64,000 nt of DNA from Treponema sp. (GCA_016286535.1 JAEESZ010000002.1:124001-188000), one strand, 5' to 3'. Positions 35,486 through 45,555 are shown, numbered from the stretch's first letter. Notes: generated by a model from the sequence alone, not told the origin. Translations and numbers: made by a program.

Positions 35486-37603
35486 ATGGCAAACGAGAAA
35501 GGGGGAAGATTTTTCTCAATTTTAAAGAACAATTTTGTTTCAGTCAGTTTTGTTCTTGTAATTTTACTTGTAATCATTCCAATTCCAAAACAGTTTATAG
35601 ACTTAAGTATGATTTTAAATCTCTCTTTGTCTATAATTGTTCTTCTGGTTGTATTGTCTAACTCTCGTCCTGCAGATTTTCAGGTTTATCCGCGTGTTGT
35701 TTTGTTCCAGACTCTTTTTAGTCTTGGTATAAACGTTTCTTCAACCAGATTAATTTTAAATGGTAAACTCTCCGGTGGACAGCTTCAAAAGCAGAGTGCC
35801 ATGGTACAAGCCTTTGCTGATCTTGTTGCAGGAAATGAACTTGTTGTTGGTTTTGTTATCTTTATAATTATCATAGTTGTACAAGTGCTTGTTGTTACAA
35901 AAGGTTCAGACCGCGTTGCAGAAGTTGCTGCCCGCTTCAGTCTTGATTCTATGAACAATAAGATGTTTGCAATTCAGGACAGGGTTCAGAGCGGCGAAAT
36001 TACTCCGGAAGAAGGACAGAGACAAAAAGCCCTTATAGAAAGAGAAATTGATTTCTATTCTTCAATGGATGGTGCTACAAAATTCGTAAGCGGTAACGTA
36101 AAGGCAGGTATTTTTATTACGGTAATAAATCTTATTGGTGGTTTTATTATCGGAATGGTTATTAATCATATGGATTTCCAGGCTGCCCTTTCAACCTATT
36201 CTAAACTTACAATAGGTGATGGTCTTACATCTCAGCTTCCATCTTTGATTATTTCTGTTGCAACCGGTTTACTTATTACAGGAACTAAATCTGATGAAAA
36301 TATTACAGAACAGATTAAATCTGAATTTACAACAGACGGCCGTATTTACGAAATTGTAGGACTTGTTCTTGTTGTAGCCGGAATTGTATTAAGAAATCAT
36401 ACACAATTTATCTTAATTCCTGTTGGAGTACTCTTCTTCTATATTGGCTTTAGAATGACAAAAGACCAGAAAAAGAAAGAAGAAGAGAAAGTACAGCAGG
36501 AAGCTCAGAAAAAAGAAAGTTCTACAAAAAATCAGCCTGATGAAAAAATCATTATGCTTGATCCTCTTACCCTTGAACTGGGTTATGCTTTAATTCCTCT
36601 GGTAGACAAGGAAAAGGGTGCAGAACTTCTAGAACGAATTTACAATATCAGAAATGCGGCCCGACTCGATATGGGTTTTGATATTCCTCCAATCAGAATT
36701 ATTGATAACATGACTATTGAACCAAATGATTATATTTTCAAAATTCAGGGCATTGAAGCAGGACGGGCAAGTATAAAAATCGGTTATTTAATGTGTATGG
36801 ATACCGGTTCTGTAATTACTCCTCTTGAAGGTGAAAAAACAAAGGACCCTGCATTTGGAATTAATGCAATCTGGGTTCCTGAATCACAGAGAAGCGAAGC
36901 AGAACAGGCTGGCTATATAGTTGTAGATCCACCTAACATTATTTCAACCCACATTACAGAAATTATCAGATCTCATGCTGCCCAGATGCTGGACCGACAG
37001 GCAGTTGCAAATATTATTGATAAAGTTAAAGAAAATAATAAGGTTCTAGTTCAGGAAGTTCTTGAAACAGCTCATATCCCTTATGGTGTTATTCAATCTG
37101 TTTTACAAAACCTTCTTTCAGAGCAGGTATCCATCCGCAATTATGTTAAAATACTTGAAACAATGGCAAATTATTCAAGTGTAACTAATAACGTATGGCT
37201 GCTTACAAAAAAGGTAAGGGAAGCCCTGGGCTTACAGATTTGTTCCCAGTATGCAGAACCTGAAACAAATATATTAAGGGTTTGTAGAATTTCACAGGAC
37301 CTTGTAGAATTAATTGGTAATCATGCCTATATACCACAGGATGGTTCAAAACCTACTGTTAATTTTGACCCTGTAGATTCAAGAAAGTGGATTAAGGCTG
37401 TAAATGCAACTCTTGCAAAGCTTGAGCCAAACGGCATTCTGCCTATAATTCTTGCACCTGCCGATGTAAGGCAGCTGATTCGAAGTTCTCTGGAAAAGGA
37501 TCAGCCGGGAGTTGTTGTAATTTCAGATATGGAATTATCTGAAGCATTACAAAATCATACAATAAAAGTAGAAGTAATAGATGAAATTAAAGTTGAGGAA
37601 TAA
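35486..37603 (+). CDS. flhA: Flagellar export protein FlhA
   Basis: 705 residues. The N-terminal half has about eight transmembrane helices with the conserved cytoplasmic loop (SRPADFQVYP, GSDRVAEVAARFSLDSM, and GATKFVSGNVKAGI). The C-terminal half is the cytoplasmic ring domain (from about 350, DPLTLELGYALIPLVD) that docks chaperone-substrate complexes. GGGTGGGG precedes the ATG. Confidence 0.98.
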   Translation: MANEKGGRFFSILKNNFVSVSFVLVILLVIIPIPKQFIDLSMILNLSLSIIVLLVVLSNSRPADFQVYPRVVLFQTLFSLGINVSSTRLILNGKLSGGQLQKQSAMVQAFADLVAGNELVVGFVIFIIIIVVQVLVVTKGSDRVAEVAARFSLDSMNNKMFAIQDRVQSGEITPEEGQRQKALIEREIDFYSSMDGATKFVSGNVKAGIFITVINLIGGFIIGMVINHMDFQAALSTYSKLTIGDGLTSQLPSLIISVATGLLITGTKSDENITEQIKSEFTTDGRIYEIVGLVLVVAGIVLRNHTQFILIPVGVLFFYIGFRMTKDQKKKEEEKVQQEAQKKESSTKNQPDEKIIMLDPLTLELGYALIPLVDKEKGAELLERIYNIRNAARLDMGFDIPPIRIIDNMTIEPNDYIFKIQGIEAGRASIKIGYLMCMDTGSVITPLEGEKTKDPAFGINAIWVPESQRSEAEQAGYIVVDPPNIISTHITEIIRSHAAQMLDRQAVANIIDKVKENNKVLVQEVLETAHIPYGVIQSVLQNLLSEQVSIRNYVKILETMANYSSVTNNVWLLTKKVREALGLQICSQYAEPETNILRVCRISQDLVELIGNHAYIPQDGSKPTVNFDPVDSRKWIKAVNATLAKLEPNGILPIILAPADVRQLIRSSLEKDQPGVVVISDMELSEALQNHTIKVEVIDEIKVEE

Positions 37604-37610
37604 TTCATAA

Positions 37611-38831
37611 ATGTACACGGAAGAAGAAAAAGATGCAGAAATCTGGGGCGATTCTCTTGATGAGTGCAAGAGAAAACTGCAGGAGATGTACGGAAAAAAC
37701 TGGCGTCCTAAAGATATAAGAACAGAAACTGTAAGATACGGTTTACTGGGTATTAAAAAAAAGTTTCAGAAAGTTCTCACATATACTGTTATTGATCATA
37801 ATATTTACAGTTCTCAGGAAAAGCAGGAACCAGTATTATCTGCAGCAGAGCAGTTTGAAAAAAATAAACAGGAAATCCTAAAGAACAATAATGATATTTT
37901 AATTAAAAAGACTCTTGAAAATCTTAACAGTCAGGTAGCAAATGTTAACGCAAAACTTGACAGTCTTAACTCTGCTACAAGCTACAAACATGAAACCGTA
38001 AGAAAAATTGAAGAACTGCTTGCAGAAAATGAATTTACCTATTCTTATATTCAGATGATTTCTGAAAAAATCCTTCAGTCTTTTACAAATCCTCAGCTTG
38101 ATGATTATTATCTTGTTCAGCGCTATGTAATTGACTGGATTGGGGAATCAATTTCAATTACAAAAGAAAAAGCTTTCAGACCCCCTCACGTTATAATTAT
38201 TGTTGGACCAACCGGAGTTGGAAAAACAACAACCCTGGCAAAGCTTGCTTCAAACACCATTCTTGATGCAAAGGCCAATAATAAACCAAAACCTGAAATC
38301 TGTTTTATCACTACAGATACAATGAGGGTTGGAGCTCTGGAGCAGATTTCTAAATTTGGAGAAATTCTTGGTAAAAATGTAATGAAGGCAGAATCTTCAA
38401 ATGATGTTTTAAAGAATTTTGAAGAATATAAAGACCATGTTGACTATATTTTTATAGATACTTCAGGATATAGTCCAAATGATTCAACAAATATTGCCAA
38501 AATGAAAAATATTCTTAATGTGGACGGCCTTCACGCAGATATTTATCTGTCTTTTGCAGCTTCAACAAAAGCATCCGATATTGCTAACATTTTAAGAAAT
38601 TATGAGCCGCTTGGTTATGAATCCATCATAATTACTAAAGCAGACGAAACAAAACAGCTTGGAAATGTAATAAGCGTTTTGTACGAAAAACACAAAAGTA
38701 TATCTTATATTACAAATGGCCAGGGGGTTCCAAAGAACATTATGCGTGCCAATGTAATAGAGTTTATAAAAAATCTTAATGGTTTTGATGTTGACCGAGT
38801 TCACATTGAAGATAAATTTGGAGAAGAATAA
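37611..38831 (+). CDS. flhF: Flagellar SRP-like GTPase FlhF
   Basis: 406 residues. A B-domain-like start (DSLDECKRKLQEMYGKNW), a helical N domain and the G domain with the P-loop GPTGVGKTT (199-207), DTMRVGALEQ and DTSGYSP, TKADE. FlhF sets the place and number of flagella, which in spirochetes means the cell poles. The stop is directly followed by the flhG ATG. Confidence 0.97.
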   Translation: MYTEEEKDAEIWGDSLDECKRKLQEMYGKNWRPKDIRTETVRYGLLGIKKKFQKVLTYTVIDHNIYSSQEKQEPVLSAAEQFEKNKQEILKNNNDILIKKTLENLNSQVANVNAKLDSLNSATSYKHETVRKIEELLAENEFTYSYIQMISEKILQSFTNPQLDDYYLVQRYVIDWIGESISITKEKAFRPPHVIIIVGPTGVGKTTTLAKLASNTILDAKANNKPKPEICFITTDTMRVGALEQISKFGEILGKNVMKAESSNDVLKNFEEYKDHVDYIFIDTSGYSPNDSTNIAKMKNILNVDGLHADIYLSFAASTKASDIANILRNYEPLGYESIIITKADETKQLGNVISVLYEKHKSISYITNGQGVPKNIMRANVIEFIKNLNGFDVDRVHIEDKFGEE

Positions 38832-39728
38832 ATGGAAGAACAGGCAGAAGAATTAAGAGAATTAATGAAGGACGAAAGTTCTGAGTCAGTAAAAGACTCT
38901 GCAAATGGGATTAAGAAAAATCATAATACAAGAATTATTGCAATTACCTCTGGTAAGGGTGGGGTTGGTAAAACTAACTTTGCCGTAAATATGGCAATTG
39001 CCTATGCCCAGCTTGGAAAAAAGGTCATTCTTATTGATGGTGACCTTGGTATGGCTAATGTAAACGTTCTTCTGAATATTGTTCCCCAGTATAATTTAAT
39101 GCACGTAATTAACAAAAAGAAGACCATGAAAGAAATTATCATGGATACTGAATTCGGCATTAAATTTATTGCCGGTGCAAACGGATTTTCAAAGATTGCA
39201 AATCTTTCTGTAGAAGAGCTTGAGTATTTTGCCAATCAGTTTGCTACACTGGGAAATGCAGATATCATTATTATTGATACGGGGGCCGGTATTGCAAACA
39301 ATGTTTTACAGTTTGTTGCAGCTGCAGATGAAGTATTTGTTGTTACTACTCCAGAGCCAACAGCAATTACAGATGCTTACGGTATTATAAAAATTATTAC
39401 AACAGAAATTGTTGACCGCACTGTAGATATAAAACTTATTGTTAACAGAGTTCATTCTGCAGATGAAGGAAAAAGAATTTCCGAAAGAATTATTACAATT
39501 GTAGGACAGTTCTTAGGTTATAAGGTTGAGTATCTTGGCTTTGTATATGAAGATTCTGTAGTTCAGGCTTCTGTAATCAGACAAAAGCCTTTTATTGTTG
39601 TAAATCCTACTTCAAAACCTGCAGTCTGCCTCAAGCATATTGTTGGAAGAATAGAAAAAACTGAGCCGGAATATAACGAAGGAGTTTCAAATTTCCTGCG
39701 TAAATTCCTTGGAAATAAAAAAAAGTAA
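38832..39728 (+). CDS. flhG: FlhG/FleN MinD-like ATPase
   Basis: 298 residues. A short N-terminal acidic stretch is followed by a MinD-type domain with a deviant Walker A (SGKGGVGKT, 40-48), LIDGDLGMANVNVLL and IIDTGAG. C-terminal amphipathic segment present (SNFLRKFLGNKKK). FlhG controls FlhF and so the number of flagella. It is encoded right after flhF, as is usual. Confidence 0.95.
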   Translation: MEEQAEELRELMKDESSESVKDSANGIKKNHNTRIIAITSGKGGVGKTNFAVNMAIAYAQLGKKVILIDGDLGMANVNVLLNIVPQYNLMHVINKKKTMKEIIMDTEFGIKFIAGANGFSKIANLSVEELEYFANQFATLGNADIIIIDTGAGIANNVLQFVAAADEVFVVTTPEPTAITDAYGIIKIITTEIVDRTVDIKLIVNRVHSADEGKRISERIITIVGQFLGYKVEYLGFVYEDSVVQASVIRQKPFIVVNPTSKPAVCLKHIVGRIEKTEPEYNEGVSNFLRKFLGNKKK

Positions 39729-39813
39729 AAAATTAATAAGTGAATAATTATTTACTATCAATTTTTTATATTGTGATGTATAATATTTATGGGTATTTAT
39801 ATTGGGAGGAAAA

Positions 39814-40587
39814 ATGCGAAAAGTTAAAGCCAGTATTGCTTTTGCTGTCTGTGGTTTTTTAATTTCTTTCGTATTTGGACTTTTTTCACATACTGCTTTT
39901 GGATTTGTGCTTCTAAAAGCCCTTATCTTTGCAGTTATTTTTGCGGTCCTGGGATTTTGCATATCTTTTATTTATGACAAATTTCTTGATGACTCAGCAG
40001 GCGAAAATTCATCCGATTCTTCCGATTTAAGTAGTTCTGCACCAAAAAGTGAAGTTCAAAAAGGTCAGATAGTAGATTTTACTATAAGAGATGAAGAGCT
40101 TCCTCGTGGAGACAGTTCAAATCATTTTGTTGTAAACGATAACCGGCAAATGTTGAACAATAATGACACGATGCAGAAGAAGGAACCTTCAATTTCATCA
40201 AATGATAAAGTTGAAAATACTCCTCCCCAGGATAATGGATTTGTTCCATTACGAAATTTTGAAACAGTAACAAATTTATCAAGTAAGGAAGCAGTTTCTC
40301 CGTCAGATGCGCAGTCTCCTCAAACAATTATAAAGGCTGCACCAGAGGATACAAACCTTGAATCTGATATCGATGTTCTTCCTGATATGGAAAATTTGGA
40401 TTTTGGAAATAAGAGTTCTGAATCATCTGCTGGTGAAGATACTTCAACAGATTCTGATACTTCGGACTTTACGGGTTCATTTTCAAGTTCTGGCTCCAAA
40501 AAGACACTTGAAGATGTAGGAATTCAAGATGCTGCACTTATGGCAAAAGCTATCAGTTCGGCTCTTTCCAATGATGATGAATCATAA
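39814..40587 (+). CDS. Membrane protein of unknown function in the flagellar operon
   Basis: 257 residues from the ATG at 39814, which follows GGGAGGA; an open TTG 12 nt upstream is less likely. Two transmembrane helices (about 7-27 and 31-53) form an N-terminal hairpin. The rest is Ser/Asp/Asn-rich, probably disordered, and ends with a short helical segment (LEDVGIQDAALMAKAISSAL). A gene of unknown function lies in this same place, between flhG and the sigma factor, in the treponemal fla operon. Role unknown. Confidence 0.75.
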   Translation: MRKVKASIAFAVCGFLISFVFGLFSHTAFGFVLLKALIFAVIFAVLGFCISFIYDKFLDDSAGENSSDSSDLSSSAPKSEVQKGQIVDFTIRDEELPRGDSSNHFVVNDNRQMLNNNDTMQKKEPSISSNDKVENTPPQDNGFVPLRNFETVTNLSSKEAVSPSDAQSPQTIIKAAPEDTNLESDIDVLPDMENLDFGNKSSESSAGEDTSTDSDTSDFTGSFSSSGSKKTLEDVGIQDAALMAKAISSALSNDDES

Positions 40588-40605
40588 AAAGAGGGGATTT
40601 AATCA

Positions 40606-41388
40606 ATGCCAATTAACGATTTAGAAGAAGAAGATAAGCTTTGGGAAGAATATAAAAAAACAAAATCGCCATCTTTAAGAGATAAATTTATTCGTCAATA
40701 TATGCCTCTGGTAAAATACGTTGCAGGAAAAGTTGCAACAGGTATGCCTAATAGTGTTGAATTTGATGATTTAGTTGGTTTTGGTCAGTTTGGTCTTTTA
40801 GATGCTATAAATAAATATGATGTTACTAAGAACGTAAAATTCAAAACTTATGCAGTTACACGTATTCGTGGTGCTATTTTTGATGAACTTCGACAGATAG
40901 ACTGGGTACCTCGTTCAGTAAGACAAAAATCCCGCGAAATCGAAGATGCAATTGTTACTCTTGAATCAAGACTTGGAAGAACCGCCAGCGATCAGGAAAT
41001 TGCAGATTCCCTTCACATGTCAGAAGACGAATATCACAGAACTATCATGAAGGTTTCCGGAACCTCTGTATTATCTTTAAATGATGTATGGTATACCGGC
41101 GATGACAACGACAACATGTCTATTGGAAATAATATTGAAGCTCCTTCAAGCCTGAATCCGGATGTAATTGCCGAGCGCGAAGAAATCAAAAAAGTTATTG
41201 CCCAGGCCATAAGTGAATTACCTGAAAAAGAAAAAATGGTAATTGTTCTTTACTATCATGAAGATTTGACTTTTAAAGAAATTGGAGAAGTTCTTGAAGT
41301 AAGTGAATCACGCATTTCTCAGCTGCATACAAAAGCAAACTTACGTTTAAGAGCCAAATTAACAAATTTAAGAAAAGGAATCATTTAA
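40606..41388 (+). CDS. fliA: Sigma-28 factor for flagellar genes (FliA/WhiG)
   Basis: 260 residues. Region 2 (VKYVAGKVATGMP, FDDLVGFGQFGLLDAI and FKTYAVTRIRGAIFDELR), region 3 (RTASDQEIADSLHMS) and region 4 with the helix-turn-helix (DLTFKEIGEVLEVSESRISQLHTKA). It directs RNA polymerase to late flagellar and chemotaxis genes. GAGGGGA precedes the ATG. No anti-sigma factor FlgM gene was found next to it. Confidence 0.96.
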   Translation: MPINDLEEEDKLWEEYKKTKSPSLRDKFIRQYMPLVKYVAGKVATGMPNSVEFDDLVGFGQFGLLDAINKYDVTKNVKFKTYAVTRIRGAIFDELRQIDWVPRSVRQKSREIEDAIVTLESRLGRTASDQEIADSLHMSEDEYHRTIMKVSGTSVLSLNDVWYTGDDNDNMSIGNNIEAPSSLNPDVIAEREEIKKVIAQAISELPEKEKMVIVLYYHEDLTFKEIGEVLEVSESRISQLHTKANLRLRAKLTNLRKGII

Positions 41389-41394
41389 AACTAA

Positions 41395-43368
41395 ATGGTA
41401 ACATTAGAAAAGCTTCGTGAAGACATGAAAATTTATCTTTCTCAAGATAAAGAACTTCATATGGTTGAAGTTAATGCGGATACAATTGATGAAGCTTTGT
41501 CTGATGCCGCAGTCCAGCTTGATACAAAAGTTTCAAACCTTCATTACGAAGTTGTAGAAAAAGGTAGTGACGGATTCCTTGGACTGGGAAAAAAGCCATG
41601 GAAAATCAAGATATATCAGGATCCTAGCACAATCGTTAAGAAGGTTAAACTTGCCTCTGACGGCTTATTCGATGAGGATGATTTAACAGATACAGTAGAA
41701 GTTCAGAATCAGGACGGACTTTATTATGTACGTCGTTTTGGTTCAGATATTATGCTTAAGGTTATTCTTCCAAGGGGAGAAGGACTTCCTGTTGACGATA
41801 AAGAAATCTTTGAAGATATTAAACGTGAAGACACCCTTGAGTTTGATGAGGGCTTAATTCATAAATATATTAAAAATGGTACAGACGGCCAGTATCTGGT
41901 AGTTGGTCAGTATAAGCATATTCCTGCTGGTGATGTTCTTATTTCCGTAGATATAACAAAAGATGAACTTAAAGCTTCTATTGTTGTAAGTCCTCCATCA
42001 ATGAGCGGTGCAGAAGCTTCTGATGAAATGATAAAAAGAAGCCTTTTACAGCAGGGAGTTATTGACCAGTGCTTCCTTTTAGATAAGATTTCAGAATTTG
42101 TTGATAATCCTGTTTATAATATTCCTTTTGAAGTTGCCTCTGCAATACTTCCTGTTGATGGAAAAGATGCATACATTTCTTATAACTTTGAAACAGATCC
42201 TAAAAAGCTTAAAGCAAAAGTTTCTGATACAGGAAATATTAACTATAAGGAATTAAATCAGATTCAAAACGTTATTGCAGATCAGCCTCTTGCCGTAAAA
42301 ATACCGGCAGAAAGAGGAAAGGGTGGAAAAACACTTTTTGGCCGCTACCTGGAAGCAAAAAACGGAAAAGATATACAAATTCAGCTTGGTGCCAATGTTA
42401 AACTTGACCGCGACGGCGTAACAATTAAAGCCCAGATTGATGGTGAAGTTATGCTTGTTAATGGTAAAGTAACTGTAGAACCAATCAAATACCTCGATGC
42501 CGTTAATGTTAAGACTGGTGATGTTAAGTTTGTTGGAACAGTTATTATTAAGGGTGGAGTTGAAGAAGGCTATAAGGTTGAAGCTACAAATATTGAAGTA
42601 AACGGAATTGTAGATAAATCTATTCTTGAAGCAACCGGAGACATTATTGTAAGACAGGGTATTTACGGTAAAGGTGAAGGTTATGTAAAAGCCGGTAAAT
42701 CTTTATGGGCTAAATTTATTAATGATACCACTGTAGAAGTTGAAGAAAACGTAATTGTAAATGACTCAATTGTAAACTCTAACGTAACTGCAATGAAGAA
42801 TATTGTAGTACGCGGTAAAAAAGCCCAGATTATGGGGGGACATCTTTTAGCTACAGAAGAGATTTGTGCAAAGAATATTGGTTCTCCGGGTGGAGGAACA
42901 GAAACAATTCTTGAAGTTGGTATTGACCCTCGTGCTAAAAAACGTCTGGAAGAATTACAGAAACGTCAGGGTGACTTAACTAAAGATTACGAAAAATTCG
43001 AGCTTGATGTTCAGAACCTCGAACAGCAGAAAAAACTCAGAAAGAAGTTACCTCAGGAAAAAGAAGAAAAACTTAAGGATTATAAAAATAAACTTAATCA
43101 GATTACCGATGAGCTTGAAGAAATGAACCATGAAATTGAAACAATTCAGGAACACTTACGTAAGCTTAAGGCAATCGGTAAGGTTAAGGTTGAAGGAACT
43201 GTATATTCTGGTGTTAAGATTTATATTCGTGATGCATTAGATGAAGTAAAAATGGATACTAGTGCAGTTACATTCTATTATGAAAAAAGTTTTAGTAAAC
43301 GAGGTGCTTATGAACCTCCTTCTTTAACTGCAGAAGAGGGACAGCCAAGTGGGTATTCAGCCGATTGA
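41395..43368 (+). CDS. FapA-family (DUF342) protein with Jag_N domain
   Basis: 657 residues. A Jag_N domain (about 20-75, VNADTIDEALSDAAVQL and GFLGLGKKPWKI) is followed by the FapA/DUF342 core (about 160-500), rich in short strands of beta-helix character (NVTAMKNIVVRGKK). A coiled coil (about 515-600) and a last strand segment (VEGTVYSGVKIYIRD) complete it. FapA is a flagellar assembly factor in Vibrio and related proteins occur with flagellar genes in many phyla. It begins 6 nt after fliA; no strong ribosome site precedes the ATG. Confidence 0.85.
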   Translation: MVTLEKLREDMKIYLSQDKELHMVEVNADTIDEALSDAAVQLDTKVSNLHYEVVEKGSDGFLGLGKKPWKIKIYQDPSTIVKKVKLASDGLFDEDDLTDTVEVQNQDGLYYVRRFGSDIMLKVILPRGEGLPVDDKEIFEDIKREDTLEFDEGLIHKYIKNGTDGQYLVVGQYKHIPAGDVLISVDITKDELKASIVVSPPSMSGAEASDEMIKRSLLQQGVIDQCFLLDKISEFVDNPVYNIPFEVASAILPVDGKDAYISYNFETDPKKLKAKVSDTGNINYKELNQIQNVIADQPLAVKIPAERGKGGKTLFGRYLEAKNGKDIQIQLGANVKLDRDGVTIKAQIDGEVMLVNGKVTVEPIKYLDAVNVKTGDVKFVGTVIIKGGVEEGYKVEATNIEVNGIVDKSILEATGDIIVRQGIYGKGEGYVKAGKSLWAKFINDTTVEVEENVIVNDSIVNSNVTAMKNIVVRGKKAQIMGGHLLATEEICAKNIGSPGGGTETILEVGIDPRAKKRLEELQKRQGDLTKDYEKFELDVQNLEQQKKLRKKLPQEKEEKLKDYKNKLNQITDELEEMNHEIETIQEHLRKLKAIGKVKVEGTVYSGVKIYIRDALDEVKMDTSAVTFYYEKSFSKRGAYEPPSLTAEEGQPSGYSAD

Positions 43369-43684
43369 TCTTCAGATCATATATCAGCAGCAATCTAATA
43401 TCTCTAAAAGTGTTAACACTCAGCAGCAGGCCCAGCTTGCACAGGAAATGCAGCAGCAGAACAACATTAAAAGAGATTTAGAGAATGCTTCAAAGGTTAA
43501 CCAGACTTCGAATCAGAATTCAAGGTCTTCAAACGTAAACGAAGATGGATCAAACTCCGCTTCTCAAAATGGAAAAAGACAAAACAATTCTGAAGCTTCT
43601 AAAAATGAGGATAACGAAAAACTGCCAAGAAAGAACAGATCTTATAATCCTTACTTAGGTTCAATTATTGATATTACGAGGTAA
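43349..43684 (+). CDS. Small Gln/Asn-rich protein, flagellar operon
   Basis: 111 residues from a GTG with GAGGGA upstream, overlapping the FapA gene by 20 nt. It begins with IQPIDLQIIYQQQSNISKSV and is rich in Gln, Asn and Ser, so it is probably disordered; it ends with SYNPYLGSIIDITR. No signal peptide. Not recognised; the tight overlap and shared operon suggest a role with its neighbours. Confidence 0.65.
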   Translation: MGIQPIDLQIIYQQQSNISKSVNTQQQAQLAQEMQQQNNIKRDLENASKVNQTSNQNSRSSNVNEDGSNSASQNGKRQNNSEASKNEDNEKLPRKNRSYNPYLGSIIDITR

Positions 43685-43686
43685 CT

Positions 43687-44376
43687 GTGGCTTTTTATAT
43701 TTCAATATTCTTAAATCTCCTGACAATAAGCATTTTAGTTATTCTTCTTATCAGATTTAAAAAATTATTTTCTACACAGCATATTCTTGAAAAAACTCAG
43801 AATTACATGAATAAAATGATTACTGACTTAAATAATCAGGCTAATCGCGATTTAGAGTTAATTAATGCTTCAAAAACCGGCCTTCAGGATTTACTAAGAA
43901 AGTCTGAAAATCAAATGGAAAAATTCAATCAGGCTACCGACCGCCTTAGAAACATGATTGCCGAAGCAGAAAAAACTGCCAGCGGAAGTAAACCTGTAAT
44001 TTACCAGACAAATAAATATGTAGAGAATATTCCAGCTATAAAAAATAAAAAAAAGACAAACGATAAGCCGCTTCCAGATCCAAATGCGGCATATGCCGTA
44101 AAAAAACAGCAGAATTCTCTTTTTGATGAAGATGAAAGTCCTTCGATTATAAAGGACGAAACCATTGTTACTCCAGAAGGAGCTGCTTTAAAAGAAGTTC
44201 CATTAATTATTACAAAGATATATGATGATACAAAAATTGCGACTCCGGAACAAAAGCAAAAATCATTAAGTCAAAAAGTTCAGATGTTGCATGATGCCGG
44301 ACACGGTGTTGAAGAGATAGCAAATGAACTTTCCTGTTCAATTACAGAGGTTCAGCTAATAATAGATATGTTATAG
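43687..44376 (+). CDS. Membrane-anchored coiled-coil protein of unknown function
   Basis: 229 residues from a GTG 2 nt after the previous stop. One N-terminal transmembrane helix (about 3-24) is followed by a coiled coil (about 30-105, with NQATDRLRNMIAEAEK), a disordered middle and a short C-terminal helix-turn-helix-like segment (LHDAGHGVEEIANELSCSITEVQLI). The last part resembles C-terminal segments of membrane proteins found near flagellar genes in Gram-positive bacteria. Likely the last gene of the operon. Confidence 0.7.
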   Translation: MAFYISIFLNLLTISILVILLIRFKKLFSTQHILEKTQNYMNKMITDLNNQANRDLELINASKTGLQDLLRKSENQMEKFNQATDRLRNMIAEAEKTASGSKPVIYQTNKYVENIPAIKNKKKTNDKPLPDPNAAYAVKKQQNSLFDEDESPSIIKDETIVTPEGAALKEVPLIITKIYDDTKIATPEQKQKSLSQKVQMLHDAGHGVEEIANELSCSITEVQLIIDML

Positions 44377-44413
44377 ATAAAATAGAGATTTTTTATTTTA
44401 TAAGGAGATTTTT

Positions 44414-45478
44414 ATGAAAGTAAAAAAGCAGAAATTCGGGATACTATGTGACGGCACAAAAGTAAATCTTTATACGGTAAAGAATGATAATATGTCATTT
44501 TCCTGTATGGAATATGGCTGTACTATAACAAGTATTGTATTAAATAATAAAGATGGAAGCAAAACAGATGTTCTTTTAGGCTATTCAACTTTTGAAGGAT
44601 GGCTTAATTCAAATTATTGTTTTGGAGCAATTGTAGGAAGATTCGCAAACAGAATAGGAAAAGCTTCCTTTACTCTTGACGGCAAAAAATACAGCCTTGA
44701 TAAAAATGACGGTGTAAATACCTTACACGGTGGTTTTTCAGGCTTTGATAAAATGCTGTGGAAAGCAAAAGTAATAGAAAAAGACGGTTATGCCGGTGTT
44801 AAATTTACAAGACTTTCAAAAGATGGTGAACAGGGATTTCCTGGGAACGTAGAACTCAGCGTTACTTATCTTCTTGATGAAAATAATAATTTAAGTTGTA
44901 TTTATAACGCTTCTACAGATAAAGCAACACCTATAAATATTACAAATCATGCTTATTTCAACCTTCGTGGAAACGGAGATGTTGGAGAACATATCTTAAA
45001 AATGAATTCTTCGGGACGCCTTGAAGTTTCTTCAAAATTAATTCCAACCGGAAAAATCCTTGATGTAAGTGGAACTCCATTCGATTTTACATCAAAAGAA
45101 AAGAAGATTGGAAAAGATATTGCTCAGGTAGGAGTTGGCTACGACCACTGTTATACAACAGAAATGTATAGTGATGATAAAAGCTGCACAGGTGTGCCTC
45201 TTGATGATAAAGATCTTGTTGAATTCTGTACTGTAACAGAACCTGAGAGCTCACACGAAATGACTGTATTTACAAATATGGTTGGATGTCAGTTCTATTC
45301 TGCAAACTTTATAAAAGGAATTCAGGGTAAGAACGGAAGAATCTATAATAATCACGAGGCCTTCTGTTTAGAAACTCAGTGTTTCCCGGATACTCCAAAT
45401 CATCCTGATTTCCCAACCTGTATTCTGGAACCTGGACAAATTATGAAGGCAAAAACCGTTTATTCCTTCAAAATATAG
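44414..45478 (+). CDS. galM: Aldose 1-epimerase (galactose mutarotase)
   Basis: 354 residues. It interconverts alpha and beta anomers of galactose or glucose. NTLHGG and NHAYFNL (with H179) hold the histidines of the active site and E320 (CLETQCFPD) is the expected general base. No signal peptide, so cytoplasmic. TAAGGAGA precedes the ATG. It lies between the flagellar and V-ATPase operons with no functional link to either; other galactose genes are absent from the window. Confidence 0.94.
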   Translation: MKVKKQKFGILCDGTKVNLYTVKNDNMSFSCMEYGCTITSIVLNNKDGSKTDVLLGYSTFEGWLNSNYCFGAIVGRFANRIGKASFTLDGKKYSLDKNDGVNTLHGGFSGFDKMLWKAKVIEKDGYAGVKFTRLSKDGEQGFPGNVELSVTYLLDENNNLSCIYNASTDKATPINITNHAYFNLRGNGDVGEHILKMNSSGRLEVSSKLIPTGKILDVSGTPFDFTSKEKKIGKDIAQVGVGYDHCYTTEMYSDDKSCTGVPLDDKDLVEFCTVTEPESSHEMTVFTNMVGCQFYSANFIKGIQGKNGRIYNNHEAFCLETQCFPDTPNHPDFPTCILEPGQIMKAKTVYSFKI

Positions 45479-45526
45479 TTTTCAACAAAAAATATAACAA
45501 AAAGTATCAAAAAAACAAATAAATGT

Positions 45527-45555
45527 TTGAATTCTCATAGAAACAACGCTAAAAT
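45527..45555 (+). promoter_or_regulatory. Promoter of the V-ATPase operon
   Basis: TTGAAT (45527-45532) and TAAAAT (45550-45555) are 17 nt apart, a good housekeeping match. The start would be near 45562, giving a leader of about 47 nt that ends in GAGAGG. Confidence 0.65.
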
